Below, piece by piece: positions 1 to 12,062 of a DNA stretch of 64,000 bases (the first letter of the stretch is position 1; the number at the start of each line of letters is the position of its first letter). The stretch is from Trichosphaerium sp. ATCC 40318 (lineage: Eukaryota > Discosea > Flabellinia > Trichosidae), in contig JALMLS010000091.1 of NCBI GenBank assembly GCA_038496445.1, positions 27,148 to 91,147 on the forward strand. Direction: 5' to 3'. The position numbers were made by a program, and so were the translations under genes. Under the pieces are notes generated by a model. That model worked only from the letters and a program-made list of their open reading frames with translations, did no database searches and was not told the origin of the DNA.

Positions 1-1318
1 AGAAAAAATTTTAAACTCCTTACCGTATTGTGCCAAGTTATGTATTACTGACTCGCATTGAGCTGCAAGTTCTCTTGTAGGTTCCAATATAACTGCTTTT
101 ACGCATCTTTGATAACTTGTATAACATTAGTAAATAGTTAAGGTCACTATCAACGTACCCAGCGCGAGATTTTTGATAAATCATTTCCAATACAGGCAAC
201 GCGAAAGCAGCAGTTTTTCCAGAACCTGTCATGGCGCTAGCTGTGACATCTTTACCATTGAAGACTTTTGGTATAACAGCCTATAAAATAAACATCAATA
301 GAGTATTTTAAAACCGGGTAATCAGCCGGTTGATTAAAACAAAACAAAACAGAAAAAACAGCAACTTTTGTTATATTTCGTACCGCTTGAATAGGCATTG
401 GACGTGCCCAGCCTAATTTTTCAATACCGCGTAGTAATGGTTTACATAGTTTAAGTTTATGCCAAGGGATATCTTCAACTTCAGTGACTTTCTAAACCAT
501 CAAAATGTCAAAATTCCAAAAGTGACATTTTATTTTTTTTTTGAAATGAAATTCTTGAAAAAACAAAAAATGCAACCCCTTACCTCTTTACGCTTATCCA
601 TAGCTTTTGCTGCTTTTTCTTGAGCTTTCCTGACTTTTCTTTGTCTTCTTTTCTCTGCTTTTGCAGCTTCTAATGCCTCAGTATCTGGTTCTTCGATACC
701 ATCATCTACGCTTTCATCTGAATCTTCTGATTCTTCATTACTTGATTCTTCTTCATCTGACTCTGAGTCTGATCCAGAGGATGACATATCACCAAATGTT
801 CCCTCAAAATCTGCGTCCTCCTTTATAGCTTGCGCTGCAGCGTCTTCTTTTTGTTTGTCCTTTCGTTTAAAATGAGCTTTAAGGATTGTAATAAAAATAC
901 CATACGCAATTGCGTATTAGTTCAGGTGATGAAATGGCGCGTTTTGTATAAAATTAAAGAGGTTTACAGTTTCTGTCACTTACAACACGTTCAAAACTTT
1001 CACGTATAATGTTTATCTTAGTAGCCAGAGATGTACGATATTCCTATGCGTTATTAGCGAAATTTTACATGTTTTCTGTATAACGGAATTAGAGGTTCAA
1101 ACGTACGTCTCCTCTGTTTGGTTCAGCCATTTTAGCTGCTCGGTCAAAGTTCCAAGCATGTACTGTGTTTTTTCCGCTGTCGAACTCCAATTCGATCTGT
1201 ATAAACAGTGAATACAACTACTTTACAATACGCGAGTAAATTTAATTATACAGACCTCGTCCATGCCGTCGTCATCTACTTCTGGCGTGTCATCGAAAAC
1301 TACGCGTAGGTCGTCCAT
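1..1318 (-). CDS. DEAD-box RNA helicase, DDX27/Drs1-like (3' part outside window)
   Basis: ATP-dependent RNA helicase of the DEAD-box family, most like nucleolar DDX27/Drs1, which acts in large ribosomal subunit assembly. The start ATG is at 1318 and opens an acidic exon (MDDLRVVFDDTPEVDDDG). Further exons encode a segment containing HAWNFDRAAKMAEPNRGD, a Lys/Glu-rich stretch, and a Ser/Asp/Glu-rich tract (about 787-690) as in Drs1 N-termini. The helicase core begins near 490 with LCKPLLRGIEKLGWARPMPIQ (Q motif region), followed by motif I as MTGSGKTAAFALPVLE near 232-185 and motif Ia just downstream. Motifs II-VI lie beyond base 1. At least six short introns starting GTACGT, GTAAGT or similar interrupt it. 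Assignment to DDX27 rather than another DEAD-box subgroup rests on the acidic N-terminus and on the sequence around the Q motif and motif I. Confidence 0.85.
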
Positions 1319-1529
1319 TGCGAGCTTTCAGAGTCTTTTCTGCCTTTGTTCCAAAAACGTTTTTACACCTCCAGAAATACTTCAGCTTTGACAATGCAAG
1401 ACTTTTTTCTGCGACAACGCAAATTCTGCCGCAATAATCGGGAGAACCCCCGCAATCCTTTTGAAGACCTACCATTCCAAATTAGTAGACGTATATCATT
1501 TTGGTGGTAGTTTTGCTGTTTAACGAGCT

Positions 1530-4500
1530 ATGTTCACAAATTCGAACCCAGACTTTACGCTCAATGAACCTGGAAACGAGTTTTATAATGACGGTACATT
1601 AATAAGCGAATGTTTTAAACCCAAAATATTCACTGTCAACAGGTTTTGGTTTAGATTTTACGACCACACCTACAAATGATCCTGGAATGTTTAATTTCTC
1701 TCAACAAGAGAATTGGCCAGCCTCAGCAAACAGCGCAAATTCGCTAGGGCAAACATCAGGCCTTTTTAACAGTTCAGGAAACCTACAAGCGCCTGACCTT
1801 GGTGGTAATTTTACAATAAATGTAACGTGCGTGGTTGTGTTTTTTTCATTTTTGTCGCGAAGTTTCTGACTTTCTCAGTGGTAATGGACATCACTCGCCA
1901 GGTGCAACACAGGCGATGGTACGGGTAAAAAATAAAAAAAAAACAACGCCTTTTTGTTGACATGTGTGCTTATTACATAACAGGGCGAGCCAGTATCGTC
2001 TCCTTACTCGGATACACCAACTTCACCGGATTCTATCGAGATAGAGAACACACCTCCTCATTCACCGCCTCAAAACTCCTCAAATATATTTGTCGCTACA
2101 GTTTTACATAAACCAAGGTAAAACGGGCTGTTTGCGTAGTGTTGATGACTTTTTTTTGACGTCCTTTTTTAGAGGTAAAGGTGGTAAATACGTCACTATA
2201 GAGGAAGGTCAGCGTATTAGAGTAACAAGAGATAGAGGTAAACGATTAAGAGTAGTGCTGGAGACTGTTGTGACTTGTGATTGGTCAAATGCTTTTCAAC
2301 TTTTGTTGGACGATGTTAATGAGGACGTATGTATTTTTTCTTAGCGCCCCACGCTAATATTTGAGAATTTTTTTTAATTTATTTTAAATATCTCTGTTGA
2401 TGTCTGACGCCTTTATAGGGGACTGTTATTCAGACATATGATGCAAATGGCCCTGGATTTGATATTGAAGCGAATAGAATGCGTCAATCAACGCCTCTAG
2501 GTAACTAACTAAGGAATCTTATTTTTCTAAATTGTTTTTCGATATTCGGTTTTCTACACTACAAAAAAAGATAAAGTACTATAAACAATTTATAACGTCT
2601 TTATAGGTAACGAGCCTCCTCGATATACTATTGAACTTGAAATTAAAGTATATCTAATACATCGCCGGTTACGATTTCGTGTTTGTGCTTCTAGTACCTC
2701 CGGACAACTGCACGAAGGGAGGACTGTTGAATTTTATACACATGATAGTGGTAGAAGGTCGGTACACTCAATCCCGTAAATTCCCTAAAAGCTCCTCTTT
2801 TTATACCTTATTTTAACGAAAAACCACAAGAAAAGTAATTTTCCCTTTTCTCCTTCCAATTTATAAGGAATCACAATGATGTCATTGTTTTGTTAGTATT
2901 AAAAAAAACTTTCTAGAGGTGATCCAAAAAAGGCTTCTACAAAAACGCGGAACAAAACATCAAGTAATACTCCTGCAAAAGCACCTTCTCGAAAACGTAG
3001 GAGAACTACTAGTGGTCCTGATACTCAATCTTCTGTTGGTCCTTCAAGTTTCTTGATGACGCCCATGTCTCAACAACAAGCTCAACCAATTGTACCACAA
3101 ATGCCTCTTCAACAACGGCAGATTCCACCACAACAGCAACCAATGGCTTTTACTCAAGTACTTACATTTTATTTTGAAATTGAAAAAAATTTCAGATTAC
3201 TAACTTTTCTCGACCCAGGGGATGGCACGTCAACAAATGCCTCAACATATAAATGGTGATTTACAAGTCAACGGTTATGTAAAGGTACGGATTTTTTTTA
3301 GTGACCTCAGTGATTCTTTTTCTGGCGTTTATAATTTTATTTTATTTTTTTCTTATTTTGACCTTAGGCGCATGGATTTTTCCAATATTCTGATGAACGT
3401 CTCAAAACTGATATTACAGATATTGTTGATGCCATGCAAGTTGTAACAAATTTGAATGGTAAAACTTATAAGTGGAAGCCAGGAACAGAGCAAGCGGGTA
3501 CGTTGTTCGCGAATAAAATTTTATTTGCTTTTTACTGGTGATTTTTTTTATCTTATTTGGTTGTAGATGCTCGTGGTGGAGAACGGGTGATTGGTTTTAT
3601 AGCTCAAGAGGTTCAAAAAATTGCTCCTTCAGTTATAAAACAGGTACGATAGCTCGTGCGCTAGTAAATTCCAAAAACCGCCTAAATACTGGTTTTTTTG
3701 TGTTTTTGTTTTGTTGTTTTTATTACTCAATACTGACTGTTTGTAGGCACCTGACGGATTTCTCACTGTTAACTACATAGAATTGCTGCCATATCTTGTC
3801 GAAGCATTCAAGCAACTAGTAGCGTACGTAGTCTCCACAAGCATTTTTCAAAAAAATTGAAGAAATACTACGATTGTTTTGAGTTTTCTGTTTTCTTATG
3901 TATTGAAGCGACCATGAGAAATCAAAAGGAGAAATTGATGGTGATATATCGGCTCTTAAAGCAGATGTAGCAGCCTTACTTTCTAAAAAATCTGAAACAG
4001 ATGATCTAAAGGAACAACTCATCTTACTTCGGAGACGAGTGTCTCGGTTAAGCTATCACGCTCATGGTACGTTTCATAGACAATCAAGCTTTGTCTGATA
4101 CTGTTATAGGTTCCGATGCAGCAAGTGCTAGTACAAGTGCTGGAGACATACTAACAATGAGTGGGAAGCGACGTCTTGTTAAGGCTGAGAGTGACTCTTC
4201 ATCCACTCCTCCTCATAAAAAAAGTAGTAGTAAAAAAAAGAAGAAAAATAGTAAGCTCGCTTATATATCAATTGCATTACTTGCTGCTATGATTGTAACA
4301 GCAGGTCTTATTATTGTATTGGTACGCACTATTTTCTCCTTTGAAAACATTAAAGAAAAAAAGAAAAATCACGTGTTATTCTGAAAACAAACTTACAAAA
4401 CGATTTTTGGTTTTCGTGTTGTTTTTCCACTACTGGAGTTTGAGTCAGGTTTTCTTTTTTGTATTGCGGCAGGTTGCTTATTTTTTTCTAGCTTGTGTTG

Positions 4501-5566
4501 ACTGTGTTCGCTGATAATGACGGTGGTATTGACGATGATATTATATGGACTGCAAACCAAGTAGATAATCCTAGTTTTGAAGCAACAGATATAACAGATC
4601 CATCAATAGCTCTTTTATGGGAATTTACTGAAGGTGTATCAGTAGTAGATTTAGAGTACGTTCAAATAACTTTTGCCCGAATTTGAACTTGTACTTGAGC
4701 GTTTTCGTTTATTTCTTCATTTTCCTTTTGATAGTAGTATGACAAGGTAGTTTAGTACTACTCTGCACTTGTTTTTTTTTTTCCATATTTTCTTTGAGAC
4801 GAAGTTCGATTAACTCTTTTGGTTAGAAATACGCCCGGGATTCCCATACGACACGGAACCAATGTAATAAAGTTGGAGAGTGTTAATGGTACACAACCAT
4901 CTGCTCAACAGTTGGTCGTTCCGTATAGTACAACAAATTCTGGGAGTTACAATAGTGTCATGTTGGCTGGATATGCTTATACAAAGGAGATTGTTGCCTA
5001 TGAAGACTTTAATAGTTACGGTATTATCTTAACTATGGTGTATCAGTATACGGGTGATGGTAGTAATAGTACAGACGCGGAGTATACCATGGAGATAGGT
5101 CTTCCATTCCCTGTATCTGGTACGTAAATTTTTTTTTCCTCTGGAGTCACGTAAAAAACGGCGATATTTGCACGTAGTTACGTGCATGACTACGTGATTA
5201 TAAAACTTGAATATCGCCATGTAAATGGTGCTCGCTACATGTAGTTTTCTAGTTCGCGTAGCGAGTGCATTACTCTTTTTTTTTTTTTGGAAGACAAAGT
5301 AATATCACCACGTTTGTACAACCAATGACTTGCAATCGATTGCATTCAAAAAATTTATGTCAATCATTTTCTGTCGTTACTTTTTTCACTTGCGTAATGT
5401 TGACTGTTTCGCCTTTTTAGATGATTCTGAATGGACTTATAGTGAGTTAGTACAACCCCTTGAAAAGGATGATTACGAACTACGTGCTCTTACAGTGGAA
5501 CTACATGTGACAAGCGCTACAGGCGCAATTTACTTTGACGATATAAATTTGAACTTACAACAATAA
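1530..5566 (+). CDS. MYRF-like membrane-bound transcription factor
   Basis: Resembles the MYRF family: ER-tethered factors that trimerise, cleave themselves through a phage-derived peptidase S74 (ICA) domain and release an N-terminal Ndt80-type DNA-binding part to the nucleus. ATG at 1530 opens a low-complexity N-terminus rich in Asn, Ser, Gln and Pro. The Ndt80/PhoG-like DNA-binding region spans about 2070-2770 (GKGGKYVTIEEGQRIRVTR, then IELEIKVYLIHRRLRFRV). A basic and Gln-rich linker follows. The S74 domain starts near 3370 with FFQYSDERLKTDI, keeping the Ser and Lys expected of the catalytic dyad, then GFIAQEVQKIAPSV and TVNYIELLPYLVEAF. A coiled coil, a Lys-rich stretch and a single TM helix (about 4258-4320) precede a beta-rich lumenal C-terminal domain ending at 5566. 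About twelve introns. Domain order matches animal MYRF and Dictyostelium MrfA; target genes are unknown. Confidence 0.85.
5119..5420 (+). repeat. Long intron of the MYRF-like gene with three inverted repeats
   Basis: This roughly 300-nt intron is several times longer than its neighbours. It holds a perfect 9-bp inverted repeat (GGCGATATT at 5160-5168, AATATCGCC at 5210-5218), a nested 7-bp one (GCACGTA at 5170-5176, TACGTGC at 5179-5185) and an 8-bp one (CTCGCTAC at 5231-5238, GTAGCGAG at 5258-5265). It could be a structured intronic RNA or the remnant of a small inverted-repeat element. Confidence 0.6.
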
Positions 5567-5882
5567 TTCAAGACAAAAAAAAAGGGCAAAGTGGGAAGCT
5601 GACTTTCACTATTGCCCTTCTTTTTTCTTGATTTTTTTTTCAAACCTTGTACCATAAATGTAAATAATATACTCACGAGTACTTACGCCTGTATTGGCGT
5701 TTTTGTAGTTATACTGGAGCAATGAAACTCTTTTATTTTTTTGTCTATAACGTGATTGAGAGCAGTTAGCGGAGGAAAAAACCATGACAAAAAGGTCCAC
5801 TTTGGTCAGCTTTTTATGAAGTTACTGAGCTGTTTTCACGGTATTAGGCTTTGACTTCGTATACAATCGCATATTTAGAACA

Positions 5883-7863
5883 ATGAGAGCGTATTATTAC
5901 GGCTGCTATGGACATGGAATGGTTTTTATTGTATTATTTGTATTATTAGCAATTGCCCGGGCTGATGTCGTCGCAATGGATAGTATTAATCAAACTACAA
6001 CTGTACATATAACGGACTTGTACCTAAACGTCAAACAGCACCCACACATATCAAACGCGTTTATTGGTACTTTTATTGTATCTATGGAGTGGTATGAGTC
6101 CAGTAAGGGTTCCAACGGCGAAATTAAAATGCCTGCAGCAAAACTTGAAAATGCCAAAGTAACACGGTATTTACAAAGTGTAACAAAGACAGGAGATAGG
6201 ATTAGATGGGTACATTACGTTGACGCTGTTTTTTATGAATGGCCTCGTTTCGGGAGTAGTACAATCACAAAAATGATTTGGTAACGTTCTTTTTTAACTA
6301 CTCTTGTTGACGTATTCTTTACAGGGCTCCTGCTATTGCATTTCATTGGCCAGAGTATTGGGTAACTAAAACTACTGGTAGTGCCGTGTGTAGAACACTT
6401 GATACTCGTTTGAAGCCAAAAGAAACTCCGATAAAAGTCAATCCAATAAGTACGATTTTTTGTCCCGTTTTATGAAAGGTTTTATCACGTGACTTGGTGC
6501 ACAACAAACGGAACATATTCTCGGGTAAGACTTGAAAATGCAGGTTAAACCTTGAGGTGTTGTTCTGCTTGAAATGGTGTGAAGAAACTGAAAAGTATAG
6601 CTGTCGTTCTGACTTTGGTTTTTTTTTTGTAGAAAATAACGATCACGATTATAGCCATATACTCCTATTTACAGGGTGTGTATATGAAGCAGATTGGTCG
6701 CTATGGTTATATGATATAGTATTGTGTTCTATAATATGTATAATATCAGTGTGGCCTTGTACTTGGTTTCTCAAGATGAGCCGTTTTGATTTTATAAAAA
6801 AGCCAACTGCGATTATTTTAGGTGGATTCATGTTACATCTTTGCTTGACTTTCTACGTTATGTGGAGGTCTGCATTACATACAAAACAATTACACGATGT
6901 CATTTGGTATTCTAGTCTACGTGCATTGGCTTTTCTTTTTGCTTACCTCAAGTTACAGACGAGAGGAAGGAAATGGTTAGTATACTTTTTACCAACAACT
7001 ATTTTTGATAAAGCAAAATATTTTTCTTTTTTTCCTATTTACTACAGACTAAAACCACTTTCTTTGTTATAATTACCACTTTTCAAGTCAAAGACGTTGT
7101 TCTTTTTGGAAAACAAGCAGTATTTCACAAACACGTGCTAGTGATACAATGTTATTGCCTTTTCTTTTGCACCACAGAAAAAATCTTTCTTGGTTTTTTT
7201 TCGTAGTTTCTCACTGTTACAAGGTATGATTGGAAACAAAAGGAGTTAGTACACCTTTTAATAGATATAGTAATCCATACTGTGTTTATTTATATGACAT
7301 TTTTAAAATATGCTGGAATTGCTGTACAAGTAGATATTCTTTTTCAGTGTGGATACAACTATATTCCAATATATCTTTACCTTCGAGAGTCAATTGTATG
7401 GCTATATTGTTATATCCACAAAAACACTAAAAATAACGATACTGGCATTACTGTATATGATCAACTACCACCAGAGGTATGGCACAAGATTTTTTCTTAC
7501 CTAGAACTATCACATATGCGTACTTTGGTATCAACATCAAAATGTTTTTATGATATTTTATATTGGAAAACAATCGATATAATTTATCCTCCTCCGGAGC
7601 TACATTGTGGTACTGTTATATATAATGACCTATGGTATATATGGACAGGTAAGAGGCTATATTTAAGAAGGAAAACAAGATCATTTAGCGCTAATATACA
7701 TTATCCAACAAAAGTAAAAAGTAGTGGATACTGTGTTTGCTGTTTAAGTGAATTTTGGCGTTCATCAACAGGCGGTCTTGTTTATAAAAAGACAAAGTAT
7801 ATATGCAATATATGTGACTGTTACTTACACCCTGAATGCTTTCATAGAGTACACGTTCATTAA
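5883..7863 (+). CDS. Membrane protein with C-terminal F-box and piggyBac-type zinc finger
   Basis: ATG at 5883 begins a hydrophobic signal-like segment (MVFIVLFVLLAIARA), followed by a probable lumenal domain (exons to about 6450). Further exons hold hydrophobic segments (about 6690-6780, 6800-6860 and 7290-7400). The last exon contains an F-box (LPPEVWHKIFSYLELSHMR, near 7455-7515), which would recruit an SCF-type ubiquitin ligase through Skp1. It ends in a Cys/His module: CVCC, then YICNICDCYLHPECFHRVH, which resembles the C-terminal Cys-rich domain of piggyBac transposases (CxxC...CxxC...CF..H). The intron around 6450-6632 is long, and a small exon may hide in it (VTWCTTNGTYSR is readable). 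It could instead be two genes, a membrane protein ending near 7072 and an F-box protein starting near 7290. The single-gene model is favoured because hydrophobic segments continue up to the F-box. Confidence 0.6.
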
Positions 7864-8179
7864 CATTAAGCACGTGAAACTTGGACTTGAGTAAAAACTG
7901 TAAATAGCAAAAAAATCTCAAGTAAAAAAAATGTACAAACAATAAAACAAAGGTAACTAGTTAGATACTTCCCAAAATAGCTGAAAAACTCAAATACTTC
8001 ATCACGTGACTGCTTCAACAGTCCAAAACGCCAAAACATCAAAAAGTGCTTAAATTAGTTACACCTCTTTAAGTGAAGTAAGTTATGTCAAGTTTGTGCA
8101 AGAAAGTGTATAGAATTACGATTTTTAACAGTGGAATAAAACACATCTTGGAGAAGTAAATTGCAATATTATTTTGTAA
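7864..8179. other. Spacer between convergent genes
   Basis: About 315 bp between the 3' ends of the F-box membrane protein and the penta-EF-hand gene. It is AT-rich, with one CACGTG site at 8003. No gene seen. Confidence 0.6.
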
Positions 8180-9692
8180 TTACAGACACTCTATAGTGAT
8201 ATGTGCAAGTTGATCAAAACTCAAGCGAACAAACCCAGATCTTGCAGCGTCATTCCACTCTAGAGAAAAAAATGTTAAAGAAGAAAAAAAAACAATCTAA
8301 TAAAGTCTAATCATGCTTTACTTCCTTAAGTGAATATGCAATAATAGAATATGTATGATTTTAGAATTGAACATCACGTGATGTTCTGTTTGAGGAAAAA
8401 AAATATTATCGAAAACTTGGAAAATAGAAATGATTCACTTTGCTTACCAAATATGCTTCTGACGATGGCAAGATGTGCCATAGCCATGAGGAATGCCTCA
8501 AAACTTAATCCATAGCCAGTGTTATTGAATTTAGTACTTAATGCAGTGATTGTCGGTTGAGAAAGTGAGAAACCAGCTTAACAAGTCATAAGGTTATGAA
8601 AAGTCTCATATAAAGAAATTAAACAATACCTTGAGATACTGCAGTCCAAGCCTCTCTAGGGTCGATGGAGCCACTTCTATCAGCGTCAGCGACAAAGAAG
8701 GCTTGTGTCATTTGAGTGAGAAATTGGTGTAAAGCTACGTATTCGCGAAAATCTACAATGACAACGTCAGGTACAAATACAGAAGTATTCTCGAACTCAA
8801 CAAAAAAAAATACATAAAAAAACTGCTTGTGCTTCAAACACGTCAATTTTGAGATCTCTAAAATTGACGCCATTGAGCAGCTAGATGAGTAATACTTTTG
8901 TTCACGTGAATCTTACAATTCCAAAAACGAGTAATAGTTAACACATGATACCAGAGAGTTACGTATAATGTATTTTTGGGTATTGTAGACTCCTAAGAAA
9001 AGAGAAAAATGAAACGGTTTGATTTTTGTTTTTTTTGTAAATTCGGAGTGACCTCATTTCTTTGTTGTCTGCTAACGCGTACCTATGCTTCCTGATTTAT
9101 CCTTGTCGAATGCACGTATTATTTTTACCGCACAAGGTAAACCAAGAGGTCTACCGTGAAATGCGACCTACAAAAAATTTTAGACGTTTTTTACGCTAGT
9201 GACGACGTTTTTAACGTAGATTGTCATGTTTTACGTACACCTGCTAATTCTTGAGCAGCAATTGTTCCAGATCTGTCTGTATCTATTGATTGAAACCTAA
9301 ACACGTTAATTTAGAGCTTTCTTATGAGTTAATAAACGGTACCATGACTGTAATTGATAGATCATTTGCTAAAGTGACAGGCAGAGCTTAGAAAATTACC
9401 TCTAGAGTAGTGCGTACTTGATTTTGCATCGCTTGATGGTAATAGTGAGCATACCAACTATTATTGAATACTGTCGTTGTAGTTCGCGTTACACCGCTCG
9501 CAGGGTTACCGTATGAAGTAGTTGTTTGCTGGTAGCCACCTGGATGCGCAGGTCGAGGCGGTTGAACACCGTATGTCGTAGTGGTCTGTTGATAACTGGC
9601 AGCAGGTCGAGGTGGGTAACCTGGTTGATTGTATCTGCTTGGTGGTAAATGTAACAACAGAAACTGGATTCTCCGTACCCTGGGTATGACAT
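8180..9692 (-). CDS. Penta-EF-hand (PEF) calcium-binding protein
   Basis: Calcium sensor of the penta-EF-hand family (ALG-2/PDCD6, peflin, sorcin, calpain small subunit), which dimerise and bind membranes or partners on calcium binding. ATG at 9692; splicing a 44-nt intron (GTACGG...AG) gives MSYPGYNQPGYPPRP, the Gly/Pro/Tyr-rich N-terminus typical of PEF proteins, followed by TTTTYG-type repeats. EF-hand loops read in order: DTDRSGTIAAQE (about 9280-9240), DKDKSGSI (about 9105-9080) and DADRSGSIDPRE (about 8695-8660). Then come the region with FNNTGYGLSFEAFL and a last segment ending at the stop codon at 8180. The first three loops look calcium-competent; the last two are degenerate, as is common in the family. 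The subfamily cannot be settled by eye. Confidence 0.82.
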
Positions 9693-10318
9693 GTTGTTCT
9701 AATTGTTTAATTCGTAACGAAATGAGCCGTTTGGGTGTTCATTGAAAGTCGCTCCTCATTCCGCAATCAGTTGGTGGACCAGAACATTACGCGTTTACCA
9801 ATTGACTACCTGGGTTTCCGAAATAGCGCAGCAACATGCACTATGGTGCGACAGTTGCTGTAAACACCACCTAAAGTATACAATGGAAGCCTTTCTCACG
9901 AGACATCTTAGCGCACGATGTCGCAATGTTGAGCTCGCTTTACTTACCTCTTAATACGATAACGTTGCGTCATTGTGCTGACAAAATACAAAACCCTTGG
10001 CCAGATGATCATTCAAAAGTGGAAGCTTCTCATTTTACTATATCCAACAACGTGATGAATAATATCGACCATAGGATGACATGACTGAGCAATAGAAAAC
10101 CTATCTTGTCCTTGTATTCTTTACAATATTTGCTGGAAAAAACGTTACTTGATGTTAGGATAATTGGCAAGCAATCCATTGTATTGGCGACTGTTCTGCA
10201 ATTCCTTGTGGGCGTTAAAAGCTAAAGAAGTGCATAGGTTAACAAGTGCGTCTGATCGTAAACAAGTCCATCCGGCTATCACTTAACCTCTAAGGTCACG
10301 TAAATTACACAACAGCTT
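9693..10318. other. Divergent intergenic region
   Basis: About 626 bp between the divergent PEF and PfkB kinase genes; it must hold both promoters. A reading frame at 9742-9954 has no recognisable protein features. No gene supported. Confidence 0.5.
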
Positions 10319-11972
10319 ATGACAATGCAAGTGTCAGATTTTGAAATCCTGGCAGTTGGACCAAATCCTGCGTATCAGAAAACGCTTACGTTCGATGATT
10401 TAATAGTAGGTAACAACGTTGTCAAGCGATAGCAGAGCCTTCTGTTTTGTTAATATTATTAGGTCAAGTAAACAGAGCTAAAACAGCTGTTGTCACTGCC
10501 GGTGGCAAGGGTGTACACTTTGCGATGGCTGCGAACCAAATAAGTAACAATTAAAGCAACAAACTTCAATTCGGCTTATAAACACAGCCAAGGGCATTGC
10601 TTGCGTCGCTCAATTTGTTGGAGGCAACACAGGCTCGTTTATCTCTAATTCACTTGACACCCAAAACATTCTTCACAAAGATGTCAAAATGACGTGCGCA
10701 TATCGCTTTCTGTTGTTTTAACACGCGCGTTAATTCGTCAAAAAATCACTGACACTACCACAAGAGAGCCCACACGGACGTGTACGACACTCCTGGGCCG
10801 TGACAATGAAGCTACAGAAATTATAGATCCTTCTAGCCCTGTAACAGAGCAGCAATTGGCTGAAATGGAGGCTGTCATTCGCGAAAGTGTCAAGAAAACG
10901 AAAGGTAAAAAATCAATGATTCCATCCTCGAATGTTTCTCTTTTGTTGATCTTAGTTATATTTTAGCTGTAGCGTTATGTGGCACTTGTCCACCTGGTGT
11001 TCCACCGTCCTTCTACGCCAATGTAGCTCGTCTAGCGAAATCTTCTAATAATGAACAAATCGTACTATTGGATGGTTATAAAGGCGTAGATAAGGCGTTA
11101 AACTCGAAATGTATTGATATTTTAAAGATAAATACATTGGAGATAAAGAAATTAACAAAAAAAGAAAATATTGATGACGCTGTATCTCTCGTTTTTGATA
11201 GCTTTTCAGTAAAGCACGTATGTATTACTGATGGACCTGGTACTGCTTTTCTATACAGTTCATCTCCTAAGCAAGCATGGAAGTACGACATACCAAAACT
11301 AGAAAATGTCAAAAATCCTATCGGTGCAGGTACATTTTTTTTTTCGCGGTAATAGAACTTTACAAAACAAAAAGTAAAAACAAATGACATTTTACTTTTT
11401 TTAAGTCAGCAACAATATTGAATTTCATGTACAGAAAGTGTGCAGGTTCAATATATTGTACAGTTAAACAGAACTTGTATTGTTTTTGGTTTTTTGACAT
11501 TTTCTTCAAAAGGTGACACGACAGCTGCACTTCTTCTTGTTAAGATGGTACAAGGAACAACTATTCAAGATGCTTATACGTACGTCAAAATACAAATATG
11601 GCCTAAAGACAGATTTCTTACTTTACGTTAGGTATGCGTTAGCTGGTGCTTCAGCAAGTTGCTTAAACCAAATGCCAGCATGCTTTTCTAATGATGATTT
11701 GAAGAGAATAAATGACCTGATTGTAAGAAGTGATGCTTGAAGTACACAATGAGGACCTTGTGGTAATAATGAAAATATTTTACAGTTTACTAGAGGTACA
11801 GTACAACAAAGGGTTTTTTGTGGTTTTTTTTTGTTTGTGTTTTTTTCACATACGTGAAAATTATAATTCCTTCTTCTGTTATCAGACGTTTGATGCAATA
11901 AGCTTATTTGCTGAAAGTCTGTTTGCAAATACATTTGCTACAACACCTTCTAATATAACGCCTAGAAGTTGA
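10319..11972 (+). CDS. PfkB-family hexose-phosphate kinase (1-phosphofructokinase/LacC-like)
   Basis: Ribokinase/PfkB-fold sugar kinase, closest in pattern to 1-phosphofructokinase and tagatose-6-phosphate kinase. The N-terminus has ILAVGPNPAYQKTLTFDD and, after an intron, TAVVTAGGKGVHFAMAAN, matching the substrate-site motif (NPA...D, then GGKG). The middle has CGTCPPGVPP, the counterpart of GSLPPG. The C-terminal signature is NPIGAG, a split codon, then GDTTAALLLVKM, giving the GAGD anion hole with the catalytic Asp. Residues YALAGASASC follow, as in PfkB kinases. The best 3' model skips directly from a GTAAGA donor near 11720 to an acceptor near 11884, yielding ITFDAISLFAESLF and a stop at 11972. 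About six introns. Substrate specificity is not determinable from sequence alone. No organelle-targeting signal is evident. Confidence 0.8.
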
Positions 11973-12062
11973 AAAATATAAGTACAAAGGATACTTGCAT
12001 CTAATAAACAAAAAAAGGTCCATCATAAAATAAAAATGTTTTGTCACGTAAACACCCAAACG

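Noticed and set aside
11076-11390. Minus-strand frame over the PfkB kinase
   Set aside because: The plus strand carries conserved PfkB motifs across the same bases.
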